This document shows, piece by piece, positions 8,301-16,575 of a stretch of DNA of 31,438 nucleotides (positions within the stretch are counted from its first letter, which is position 1; every line of letters starts with the position of its first letter). The notes below the pieces were generated by a model that saw only the letters and a program-made list of their open reading frames with translations, made no database searches and was not told where the DNA came from. Origin of the DNA: a virus; the IMG/VR virus record IMGVR_UViG_3300025083_000135, positions 1 through 31,438 of that record; one strand, given 5' to 3'. A program made the position numbers and the translations under genes.

Positions 8301-10218
8301 CTGCCGCTGGTGTAGCACTGTCTAGTACATCTTCTACTAGAGAAATTACAAAGTTAAGTGCCGCAACGTTTTGTGATTCTGAACCAGTTGTAAAGAAGTC
8401 CGGACTTACATTGTCTTTCATTGCTTGTGCAACTCTAACAGTATGTACGTTTCCGCCGTGCTTAAGATCTAATACAATACCGTCTAATGCAAATCCTGCA
8501 AGTCTTTGGAACTTGTCTTCATCAAAAGCAAAACCAATAAAGAATGGTGATGTTTGTGTAATGATTTGTCTCTTAGCCCATTTTGCAGTTTCAAATGCAA
8601 TGAACATTCTGTTTTCTTCTAATAGTGATGCCGCATTAGGATTCTTAGGTCCTTTTTCAACTTCTTCACATGCGTAACGAATTGATTTCCAAGGACGGTC
8701 AAGTGTTCCTCCTCCTGTTGGGAATACTTTATTTGCACCGTTAGTTGCAACATAGTAAACATCAGGAGTTAAACCAAAATCTCTCCATTCAGGTATTCCA
8801 CTTGCACTAACACTTAGTACTTGTCCTTCACCACCAATTGGTAATCTTGCAGGACCTGATCCTGAACGATAAAGTAAATCACCTTCAGTAGTAATTGCTG
8901 ATTCCTCAGCACCACTTGCTAGTGTATTCCAATATGTACCATCGTCTGCAGATGGTTTATTAAGGTTGCTTGATGTGTGTGCAAGAATACAAATATAACT
9001 TATTAATCCTTCACGTACTGTATCACCTGCATCATATAATGTAGCAGTTGACCAACCGTTTTTCCATTCAATACCTTGGTTTAGTCTTGACCAATAAGTA
9101 GAATTTGGTGGACGTTGTGCTTGGTTGTCAGCAATAGCTAGGTAAGTATAACCACCTAATCTTACAACATCGCCAATTCTGTAATCTTGGTTAGATGAAT
9201 CATCGCCCCAGTCACCTCTATTATTAAAGCCTGAAGTTACTAGATCAAATTTTGAACTAGATGCAGGATTTTCTGCAAAAACGTTATCGTTAGCAACATA
9301 TTGGTTACCACCATAAGTTACAAAATCACCTGGTTGATATCTTTCATCTGGTTGCCATGAATTTTCAAATTCTAGTCCAGGTACAAACTTTTCCCAATTT
9401 GCAATATCTGCTTGGAGTGTACCTAACTGTGAGTCTGGATTAGTAACAACTGATGTGTGATGAGTTGTACAAATATAAAGTGTTGCACCAAATAGTACAA
9501 TGTCGTTAACTTTATATCTATAAGCATTAACCCATTCGCCTAAATATTCAAAACCTTTGTTTAGATAATCCCACTTACTTTGATCTGCTTCAAGTCCGTT
9601 TGCGGCTGTAGCATTTGAAGTGTGTCCAGTGTTACAAACATAAAGTGTTCCACCATATCTAATAATGTCGTTAATTTTGTAACGAGTTGAAATAGCCCAA
9701 TTCTGTTTCCAGTCTTGACCTTCTGAGAACAAATCCCATTTTAAAATATCTTGTTCAAGTCCAAGTGCATTAGTGGCCGCGGCAGTGTGACCAGTGTTAC
9801 ACAAGTAAATGTTACCACCATATTTTACCAAGTCGTTTGCTTTATAAATTGTTCCAGCTACCCAGTTGTCTTTCCAGTCAATGGATGTAGCAAACTGATC
9901 CCATTTTGATTGATCAGCTTCTAGTGTTGCTTGTGCTGTGTGGCCAGTGTTACAAATGTAAATAATACCACCATATCTTACGATGTCATTAATTTTGTAA
10001 AATGTTGATGTTGACCAATCACTTTGCCATTTTGTACCATCACTGAATAGATTCCAGTGTGATGCGTCTGTGTAGAAATCAGCACTTGAAGTATGCCCTT
10101 TCACTGCAACGTAAGTACGTCCACCGTACCTAATTACGTCATCTTTCAGGTAACTCGTTCCTGTTGTCCACGAGTCCTTCCAAATAAATCTAATTCTACC
10201 TAGCTTAAATTCTGCCAT
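5377..10218 (-). CDS. Giant tail fibre with CBM-like repeats and beta-helix (1613 aa)
   Basis: Residues about 8-450 hold eight degenerate repeats of the form W-x-x-G/S-T-x-Y-x-x-x-D-x-V/I-x-Y-G-G-x-x-Y-x-C-x-x-G-H-T, which resembles the family 5/12 chitin-binding module. About 490-1200 begins with YYVATNGANK and PWKSIRYACE, the usual opening of phage beta-helix (DUF1565/pectin-lyase-like) regions. It continues with helix-type repeats including RNMTLGGLSGTLG and GALHNGGNDSIVANDFTQ. A conserved distal block follows: VRLTGHDFLDIGTGNFASTN, GRIFYTSTDQDGNFRVGRLF, and SDNVVPTQRAIITYINSQ. It is a full-length paralogue of the 1862-aa gene and lacks that gene's propeller insert. It is likely a long side or tail fibre that binds surface polysaccharide. 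No enzymatic residues are apparent. Confidence 0.82.
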   Translation of the reverse strand: MAEFKLGRIRFIWKDSWTTGTSYLKDDVIRYGGRTYVAVKGHTSSADFYTDASHWNLFSDGTKWQSDWSTSTFYKINDIVRYGGIIYICNTGHTAQATLEADQSKWDQFATSIDWKDNWVAGTIYKANDLVKYGGNIYLCNTGHTAAATNALGLEQDILKWDLFSEGQDWKQNWAISTRYKINDIIRYGGTLYVCNTGHTSNATAANGLEADQSKWDYLNKGFEYLGEWVNAYRYKVNDIVLFGATLYICTTHHTSVVTNPDSQLGTLQADIANWEKFVPGLEFENSWQPDERYQPGDFVTYGGNQYVANDNVFAENPASSSKFDLVTSGFNNRGDWGDDSSNQDYRIGDVVRLGGYTYLAIADNQAQRPPNSTYWSRLNQGIEWKNGWSTATLYDAGDTVREGLISYICILAHTSSNLNKPSADDGTYWNTLASGAEESAITTEGDLLYRSGSGPARLPIGGEGQVLSVSASGIPEWRDFGLTPDVYYVATNGANKVFPTGGGTLDRPWKSIRYACEEVEKGPKNPNAASLLEENRMFIAFETAKWAKRQIITQTSPFFIGFAFDEDKFQRLAGFALDGIVLDLKHGGNVHTVRVAQAMKDNVSPDFFTTGSESQNVAALNFVISLVEDVLDSATPAADYQDLDSVASGDRYLQIKDATRVEESNALTELTASMAIITSAISLGAGYTVPTAKKIHKVIYVKTGTYTEVLPIRVPELTAIVGDELRSTRVEPAGSVTESADTTYSLAGILHMKSIIDDVIEGTTITRQTGNTLTQNVSKPWSTSGVSTYVENLCTELYDQIDYLVNGASGDSSAPLYRGANERVDDQTKFAAARILHLNKAFIGRDVTKYINVNYPAYSFDEAACEADVAHYIDAFIYDLINATGEGSNYATLIAGLMYGNSVNGSTLENMYLLRDGTGIRNMTLGGLSGTLGSANAYGTKRPTAGAFCSLDPGWGPDDDRVWITTRSPYVQGVTNFGTACVGLKVDGALHNGGNDSIVANDFTQILSDGIGAWVTNLGRAELVSIFSYYGHIGYLAENGGKIRGTNGNCSYGDKGAVSEFIDVTEIPTTGGVNNRKLEAQIGRALTDGNQIIHFEYTNAGNNYTNATYTISGDGYGAVVANGNYVNGGLFEVRLRNPDDGSSYNEKDTNSDGLFNDADSIGGRGYSSSENTAQAGGTTSITLSNTETANSTKYIGMRVVITAGTGAGQYGFISAYNPGTKVASIAKESDNAAGWETWHPTNGIEATLDATTAYSIEPRVQVIGGGGTGAQVRAEVTTGRITQFYIVNPGSGYTSTPTLTITDPSETTEVPWETRIADGVLAQPTWTGRGTDFETAGGTVSGDGYADIYQSAQFMNVYGMSDIPVEGANLQLDGDSRFFKIVFVRELLGSSGNYTASLQVSPDLGVETSPEHGTNITIRKRFSQVRLTGHDFLDIGTGNFASTNYPGTPSVANDPSDEVTESGGGRIFYTSTDQDGNFRVGRLFNVEQSTGSASLNTSAFSLAGLQELSLGAVGLGQGGAVINEFSTDGTFSASSDNVVPTQRAIITYINSQIGGGSSSLNVNAVTAGKINITGNTIGTTDNSPITVTTGMNFNGGVSGSPVAFAYFLTSKT

Positions 10219-10245
10219 TTTTTGCTCCGTTCTTGATATTATACA

Positions 10246-10253
10246 TATTTATC
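10246..10253 (-). promoter_or_regulatory. T4-type late promoter box for the 1613-aa fibre
   Basis: The minus strand reads GATAAATA followed by TGTATAATATC, 28 nt before the ATG. A CGGAG ribosome site lies between. It falls in the 47-nt gap after the 1862-aa gene. Confidence 0.65.
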
Positions 10254-10265
10254 ATTATTATATCA

Positions 10266-13200
10266 TTATCCATTAAAGTCATCTCGTTCAGTTCTGCCCG
10301 ACATAAACATATTCATTGCGGCTAATCCGCCGCCTAGTGGTCCGTTAACAGTCAAGTCAACTGCTACAGTAGCCTGTGATTCTGGAACATTTACTCCAGC
10401 TGTGTTTGACCACGTAGTGTCTTCAAATACTAACTGACCTGCTGTTAGTTTGTTTGTAAACAAGTTTGATCCACCACCATTAAATCTATTTTCTATGTAT
10501 AGTTTTAATGCATTTTGTGTTGGAACAATATTGTCTGAGTTAGCAACAAAAGTATTATCAGTACTAAATTCTCTAATAACAGCCTGTGTTCCTCCAACTC
10601 TAATTCCACCAAGTCTTAACTCATCTAGTCCTTCTAAGTCAAAGAAGTCTGCACTTAATGTAACACCACCTTGTGCCTGTGAAACTCTAAATAACTCACC
10701 AACTCTATAGTTACCATCTTGGTCTGTACTTGTGTAGAATACTCGTCCGCCGTTTGATTCAACAACTTCATTTGCTTGTCTTGTTTCATTCGACGCTGAT
10801 TGTCCAAATACATAAAGCCCTGGATAGTTAGTATTAGCAAAGTTACCAGTACCAATATCTAGGAAGTCATGTCCTGTAAGTCTACAGCTACTATAACGTT
10901 CACGTATAGTAACTCCGGTGCCATGTATAGGTGCTAATGCACGACCTAATACTGGACTAATTTGGAATGTTAATTCAATGTTTGGTGCTACACCGCTTGA
11001 TTCTGTAACTTTAACCAATCTATAAATTGTATCACTTCCTGTAAATCTTACGTTTGCACCTGGTCCTGGAATTAAACTCAGTCCACTAATTTTCATAGTG
11101 TTACCAATTTGTAATTCTTCTCCAAAACCATTACCAGCTATTGTTACAATCGCACTTTGATATCCTGTACCTCTATTAACAAATGTTGGTTGTGGTAAAG
11201 CGCCGTTGTTAATATCAACAACATAGTACGGCTCACTGTACTCTTCAGGATCTTCAACTGTTACTGTTGGTGGAGTAATATATCCACTACCTGGATTGTA
11301 AATATTAAACTGATTTAATTTTCCATCTTTTACTTCAACTCTTGCAAATGCTGTTGCACCACCAGTAATAATGTTACCAACTGATCCTGCATTTGATAAG
11401 CCAACCCATGTTGGTAAGTTATTTCTAATTCCGCCTGCTATTGCTGTTAAGTTTCCTGTAGCTTCTCTTACAGTCCAACCATATCCGTTATCTGAACTTA
11501 CTGTTGTTCCAGTGCTACTTACTGCTAAGAATGCACCTTGTGTATAACCAATTTTCCAGTTTTCTCTACCTGAGTCTCCAACTAATTGCGAGTCTGACCA
11601 TGCAGTACCAGTGTCACTGTAGATAACTCTATCTGACTGTGCCATTGTTGCAATCCAACAGTTGTTACCAAAAATTAAATCGCTGTATACTTCTGGTGCC
11701 GCAGGTGTTACCGCCGCTCCAGTGTTCCATGTTACTCCATTGTCTCCTGAATAAACTGTAGTACCGTCTTCAGCGATTGCAATCCATTTGCCTGCACCGT
11801 ATGCTAGTCCTACCCACGTAGTTGCACTTCCGCCTGTTGCTACTGTAGTCCAAGATCCACTTGCAACTTGTGTTGAGTCGTCTCCTGTTGTAAGTGTGTT
11901 TTTATAAATGTTTGCATTGCCTGTAGCAAGACACATAATTGTATCATTGTTTGGTCCACCAATTGCAACATGTTTCCAAGATGTACTTGCTGGAAGTGTT
12001 GAGTGATCAAAGTTAATACCATCATTTGAATATACTAGTTTGTTACTACCGTCTGCAACTGCCGCTATAATTGGACCAGTTTTAGCAAAGCCTGACCAAC
12101 TTAAACTGTAGTCTGCTAAATCTCTATTTGTCCAAACTGCGCCATCTGCTGAAACATAAAAGTCATTAGTTCCAGTTACAGCATAATACCACATACCAAT
12201 GTCGTTACTATAACCCATACCCAGTGAACCTGTTTGTACACTGTTGTTAGACTTACTAAATGTTGGGCTTTCTATACTAACTCTTGGCTCATAAAAGTAA
12301 ACTGTAGTTGCTGATAATGCTGTTACATTTAATTTCCCTGGAACAATATTATCCCATCCTGGTGAGTTAGTTGATTCTGTATATACTGTTGCAGTAAATG
12401 TTGCAGGATTATAACTTTGAATCCATCCATATTGTCCTGCACCAATACCTTCAGTAATAACAATACGCATTCCTATTAGCTGTGCCGCTGTTCTTACTTC
12501 TGAAGCCGCTAAAATAATGCTTGATAAATCTCCGCCCTGTGCTGAGTTACCAAAAGATTTAAATCCTCTACCACCAACGTTTGTACTGTCATCTGGTAAT
12601 TGTAAATCAATTTTTGAAATAGCACCTTGTCTAAATTCATCAAATTGCATATCTAGTCCAACACCTGATGCTTGAGTAGTTGATGCTGTTGCTTGTGTAT
12701 AAGTTTGTCCTGTATTTTTGTATGCTAGTGCAAGTATAGAAGTACCTGTTGACCAAACTTCATCTACAGTTGCTTCTCCTGATTGGTTATTAACTGTAGC
12801 AGTTTGTGGAGTTTCTGTTGTATCAAATCCTTCTGATACACTACCAAATGTTCCGTACGAGTTGTTACCGTTAGTAGCACGTAAAATTCCGCCGCTCTCT
12901 GCTAGATAACCAATGTGTGCGTAATATGTAAACACTGATACAAGCTCTGAACGTCCTCTGTTTGTTGCCCAGTAACCAATGCCGTCACTTAGTACTTGTG
13001 TAAAGTCGTTAGCAACAATAGATCTGTTACCACCGTTGTGTAGTGATCCATCAATTTTCATACCAACACAGTTGTCACCAATTGTTGTAACACCTTGTAC
13101 ATATGTTGATCTACCGCCAGCAATTCTCTTTAAGTTTACAGCACCTGCTGATGCACTTACAAATGTGTGTGCTGATGTTTCAGAACTAATCCCTACATTC

Positions 13201-15854
13201 ATTGTAATAATATTACCACTTACGTTTGTAATTTCAATGTTTTTATTATAATAAGGATCTGTAGTTCTTGGATGGGAAAGTGGTGTAACATTTCCATCAC
13301 TAGCACATGTCCATGTTAAACTTTGTGCGTCTAGTGTAATAGAATTTCCTATTTTAATGTTGTGTGACCAGTTTACAGAATTCATTGATGCAGTTACAAA
13401 TCTATGTTCAGATACATTTGAACTTACACCTACATTTACTGTAATAGTAGTAGCTGTTTTTGCAACAATTTTACATAACTGTCCGCCGTGTGCTGGATCC
13501 GAAACTCTTGGATATGCTTGTGGGTTTGCATAGTTATTTGATGCACAACTAAATTGGATACTCTCGTCATCAAAAGTAACTTCTTCACCTACAGATAATC
13601 CATGTACAGTACCAAATTCTAATGTCATTTGTCCTGTTACAGGATCGTAAGTTGTTCCTGTTGTAGGTGTATATTGTGCTGTTGGTAATGTCAATGTCAT
13701 TACACCTGTTGTTGGTTCATAAGTACCAGCTGTTGGTGTATACTGCATATTGTTTACGTTTGCAATCCAAACACTTGAATCGTCTGGTCCAGTACCTGGA
13801 TCTAATGAAACAAACGCTCCGCCTGTTGGACGACTTGTTCCGTAATCGTTTGGTCCTACTAACACACCTGTTAATCCTTTAAGTGTTAAGTTTCTAATTC
13901 CACAACCATTTCTAACATAAAACATATTTGATATGTTGTTAGCTGATGGAATAATTAATGCTTCTTGTGGTTGTGGCACACCGTGTATATAAGTTTTTTC
14001 GCCTAGTACAACATCGCCTTGATCAGTCATAGCCGGTCTAACTGTAGTTGATCTAAGTTCTGCACCTACTAGTGCAACTTTACTAGGAATACTAATTGGA
14101 AGTATTTCTGCAAAATCTCCTGACATAACTTTAACTGTTGCATGTTCGCCAACTCTGTTAGGTTCATCTGCTAATAAGTAATTCATTGCAAATCTAATAG
14201 TTCTAAATGGAGAGTTTAATGATCCACCTGCTGTAGCATCGTCAATACCGTTACGTGAAACATAATATAAATTATCTTGTAAATCTAATGTATCCCATGC
14301 TGGCATACCGTTAGTTGATCTTAGCGTTTGTCCTGTTGCGCCAATTGGTAAACGTAATGTATCAATTGCTGTAGAATCTTGATCTTGGAATGTTTTCAAA
14401 TCACCTTTTCTTGCTAACTTGTTAGTTAGTGTACCAAGTACTGCAATTTTCCAGTAGTTTTGATCTGGCTGTTCTACATCTAAATCTGGTCTTGATGCTG
14501 ATTCACTTGAACGATGATATTGTAAACAAGTATACGAAGAACCTTGCCAGTTAACTATATCACCTTTAAAGTATTCAATATTATCTTCCCAATAGTCACG
14601 CCATTGTCTACCGTCAATAACTAATTCCCAGTATGCAGGCCATGTATCAGGCTGTAAGTTTGTACTGTCTTGAATAGCAATATATAAGCTACCTGAAAGA
14701 CGTACTAGATCACCTGTTTTGTAATCTACAAATGCAGAGTCATCGCCTGCACCGTTCCAATTACCTTTAAACGTATAACCTTCAAATGATACATTCCAAT
14801 CAGTTCCATATAAACTTGGTTGTAATGCTGTATTAAATGTAATTGCTTTATAAATGTAACCACCGTAAAGTACAGTATCACCAGGTTGATAATAAACGTT
14901 ATCAGCCCAAACATTTTCATATTCACTACCAGGTAAGTATACTGCCCATCTACTTGCGGCATAGTCTGTATTAAATCCACCACTGCCTGATGTTGATGTG
15001 TGTCCTACTAGACACTTCATTAAGTTGGCGCCACGTTTTACAATGTCGTGTTTCTTATATCTATAATCTGCTTGCCAAATACCTTCAATAGTTTCAACAC
15101 CTGTATCTGGATCTTCGTAAACTTTTGTTACATATTCGATACCATCAAGTTGTACTGCCCATTTAGCTTGGTCTTCTTCTAGTCCAAGTGTAATAGAATC
15201 TGCTGATGTGTGTCCTTGAACACACTGATAAACAATACCACCGTACTTGACAATATCATTAACACGATAACGTGTACCAATTGACCATGTAGCTCTCCAT
15301 GTATCACTGTCTGACAATACTGTCCAGTCTGCTTGGTTAGCTTCAAGTCCTAACAGCGTAGTTGCGGCAGAAACGTGCTGATTAGTTGCTTTGTAAACTT
15401 TACCATTGTAACGTACAAGATCGTTTGTTCTATATAATGTATTAATTGTCCAGTTGTATTTCCAGTCAGCGGACGAAACAGCAACTAATGTCCATTTTCC
15501 AATGTCAGCAACTAGACCGTCTGTACCTGAAACAAATGTTGCGGCAGATGTATGTGATTCAGTACATTCGTAAATACTAGCACCGTATTTTACTAAGTTA
15601 CCTATGGAGTAATCTGTACTAGTAGTCCAAGTATTTTTCCAAACTTTACCTTCTGATTGTTTAGTCCATTTTGGTTCAGCTGGTGTAACGTCTGTACCTG
15701 CTACGTCATTATAGAAAGTTCCTGCTGTATGTGTTTTTAATGCTACATACGTAAAACCTTGGTATTGTATCATATCGTCAACGATATAATCACTACCACC
15801 GGCCCATTCGCCTTTCCAGTTAAATCTAATTCTACTAAGTTTAAATTCTGCCAT
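10266..15854 (-). CDS. Giant tail fibre with CBM-like repeats, beta-helix and inserted Asp-box propeller (1862 aa)
   Basis: It starts MAEFKLSRIRFNWKGEW, near-identical in plan to the 1613-aa fibre. About 8-480 holds eight CBM-like W...Y...D-x-V-x-Y-x-G-x-x-Y-x-C...H-T-S repeats. NLYYVSRNGID and PFRTIRFAMNYLL (about 525-560) open the beta-helix. About 700-900 contains two copies of a module with F/W-x-C-A-S...P-R-x-x-D-P and a N-V-G-I/V-S-S...H-x-F-V-x-A-S ending. About 1205-1495 is an insert absent from the paralogue, with repeated Asp-box-like motifs SADGAVW, SNDGINF, SGDNGVTW, SDTGTAW and SSDNGYGW. The distal part repeats the conserved VRLTGHDFLDIGTGNFANTN and FYTSTDQDGNYRVGELF blocks. The role is inferred as host-surface binding; the propeller may bind glycans. 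Confidence 0.82.
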   Translation of the reverse strand: MAEFKLSRIRFNWKGEWAGGSDYIVDDMIQYQGFTYVALKTHTAGTFYNDVAGTDVTPAEPKWTKQSEGKVWKNTWTTSTDYSIGNLVKYGASIYECTESHTSAATFVSGTDGLVADIGKWTLVAVSSADWKYNWTINTLYRTNDLVRYNGKVYKATNQHVSAATTLLGLEANQADWTVLSDSDTWRATWSIGTRYRVNDIVKYGGIVYQCVQGHTSADSITLGLEEDQAKWAVQLDGIEYVTKVYEDPDTGVETIEGIWQADYRYKKHDIVKRGANLMKCLVGHTSTSGSGGFNTDYAASRWAVYLPGSEYENVWADNVYYQPGDTVLYGGYIYKAITFNTALQPSLYGTDWNVSFEGYTFKGNWNGAGDDSAFVDYKTGDLVRLSGSLYIAIQDSTNLQPDTWPAYWELVIDGRQWRDYWEDNIEYFKGDIVNWQGSSYTCLQYHRSSESASRPDLDVEQPDQNYWKIAVLGTLTNKLARKGDLKTFQDQDSTAIDTLRLPIGATGQTLRSTNGMPAWDTLDLQDNLYYVSRNGIDDATAGGSLNSPFRTIRFAMNYLLADEPNRVGEHATVKVMSGDFAEILPISIPSKVALVGAELRSTTVRPAMTDQGDVVLGEKTYIHGVPQPQEALIIPSANNISNMFYVRNGCGIRNLTLKGLTGVLVGPNDYGTSRPTGGAFVSLDPGTGPDDSSVWIANVNNMQYTPTAGTYEPTTGVMTLTLPTAQYTPTTGTTYDPVTGQMTLEFGTVHGLSVGEEVTFDDESIQFSCASNNYANPQAYPRVSDPAHGGQLCKIVAKTATTITVNVGVSSNVSEHRFVTASMNSVNWSHNIKIGNSITLDAQSLTWTCASDGNVTPLSHPRTTDPYYNKNIEITNVSGNIITMNVGISSETSAHTFVSASAGAVNLKRIAGGRSTYVQGVTTIGDNCVGMKIDGSLHNGGNRSIVANDFTQVLSDGIGYWATNRGRSELVSVFTYYAHIGYLAESGGILRATNGNNSYGTFGSVSEGFDTTETPQTATVNNQSGEATVDEVWSTGTSILALAYKNTGQTYTQATASTTQASGVGLDMQFDEFRQGAISKIDLQLPDDSTNVGGRGFKSFGNSAQGGDLSSIILAASEVRTAAQLIGMRIVITEGIGAGQYGWIQSYNPATFTATVYTESTNSPGWDNIVPGKLNVTALSATTVYFYEPRVSIESPTFSKSNNSVQTGSLGMGYSNDIGMWYYAVTGTNDFYVSADGAVWTNRDLADYSLSWSGFAKTGPIIAAVADGSNKLVYSNDGINFDHSTLPASTSWKHVAIGGPNNDTIMCLATGNANIYKNTLTTGDDSTQVASGSWTTVATGGSATTWVGLAYGAGKWIAIAEDGTTVYSGDNGVTWNTGAAVTPAAPEVYSDLIFGNNCWIATMAQSDRVIYSDTGTAWSDSQLVGDSGRENWKIGYTQGAFLAVSSTGTTVSSDNGYGWTVREATGNLTAIAGGIRNNLPTWVGLSNAGSVGNIITGGATAFARVEVKDGKLNQFNIYNPGSGYITPPTVTVEDPEEYSEPYYVVDINNGALPQPTFVNRGTGYQSAIVTIAGNGFGEELQIGNTMKISGLSLIPGPGANVRFTGSDTIYRLVKVTESSGVAPNIELTFQISPVLGRALAPIHGTGVTIRERYSSCRLTGHDFLDIGTGNFANTNYPGLYVFGQSASNETRQANEVVESNGGRVFYTSTDQDGNYRVGELFRVSQAQGGVTLSADFFDLEGLDELRLGGIRVGGTQAVIREFSTDNTFVANSDNIVPTQNALKLYIENRFNGGGSNLFTNKLTAGQLVFEDTTWSNTAGVNVPESQATVAVDLTVNGPLGGGLAAMNMFMSGRTERDDFNG

Positions 15855-15871
15855 TTTCTTTACCTTTTACG

Positions 15872-15879
15872 TATTTATT
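15872..15879 (-). promoter_or_regulatory. T4-type late promoter box for the 1862-aa fibre
   Basis: The minus strand reads AATAAATA. It overlaps the TGA stop of the preceding 119-aa gene and lies 18 nt upstream of the ATG. The AAGGTAAAG ribosome site fills the gap. Confidence 0.65.
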
Positions 15880-16238
15880 CATACTCCTGTCGGGTATGTA
15901 TAATCCTCATTAATTCGTGCTACTAAATTTCCGCTATCGTCAATATAATAACTAATGCTTCTATTATCCCATCTAAACTGCTCGTAGTTTAAATTTTCGT
16001 AAATCCTTTTGTGATTTACATCTCTACCTTCAAGAAAGTCTTCACCTTGTTGAAAATCTTCATAATTTTCTTCAGGATCACCTTCTCTGTTGATAACAAT
16101 ACTTTCGTGACTTTTTAATTGATCAACTTTACCAATAAATAGTTCACCTTCAGATGTTCTACGTAATCCATAAAAATATCTTGCGTCAACTTGGTTGACC
16201 ATATCTGAAAGACTTTGTCCTAAACTACCATCACTCAT
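15879..16238 (-). CDS. Small conserved T4-like structural protein, 119 aa
   Basis: Acidic 119-aa protein with QVDARYFYGLRRTSEGELFI near the start, then EENYEDFQQGEDFLEGRDV, and NYEQFRWDNRSISYYIDDSG near the end. I associate this kind of sequence with small structural proteins of marine T4-like phages, but a search would be needed. Its ATG overlaps the TAA of the 109-aa gene by one base (TAATG), so the two are translationally coupled. It may link the neighbouring large fibres; that is inference from position only. Confidence 0.68.
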   Translation of the reverse strand: MSDGSLGQSLSDMVNQVDARYFYGLRRTSEGELFIGKVDQLKSHESIVINREGDPEENYEDFQQGEDFLEGRDVNHKRIYENLNYEQFRWDNRSISYYIDDSGNLVARINEDYTYPTGV

Positions 16239-16567
16239 TATACTATCTCCACTAAGCTAAGAATCACATCAAGTGACTCAGTTGTGTCCGATGTAACATA
16301 TAACGTATTGCTTGCATCAAGGACAATTTTTTCACCTTTACCAATTGGCTTCATTGCAGTACTTGGAGGAATAGGCATTCCCTTAATCATGTATCCAATG
16401 GAACTTGCTTCATCGCCAATTTCAATATCAACACTTACCATACTACCTGTTAAATTAGCAATGTTCATACCAATAACAGTTGTACTTGTTGCGGCTGGTG
16501 TTGTGTAAACTGCTACCCGTTGAGTACCAATTTCTTTGCCTATTATATTTTTAAAATTAGTTGCCAT
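16238..16567 (-). CDS. Small beta-rich virion protein of about 110 aa
   Basis: 109 aa; second member of the roughly 110-aa type in this window (see the genes at 5021 and 25043). The strand pattern is QRVAVYTTPAATSTTVIGMN, then NLTGSMVSVDIEI, GEKIVLDASNTLYVTSD and DVILSLVEIV. It sits between the 1238-aa fibre and the 119-aa protein with an overlapping stop/start at its end and an AGGAAA-like ribosome site. A small structural role is likely; no catalytic motif is seen. Confidence 0.65.
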   Translation of the reverse strand: MATNFKNIIGKEIGTQRVAVYTTPAATSTTVIGMNIANLTGSMVSVDIEIGDEASSIGYMIKGMPIPPSTAMKPIGKGEKIVLDASNTLYVTSDTTESLDVILSLVEIV

Positions 16568-16575
16568 CTTTTTTC

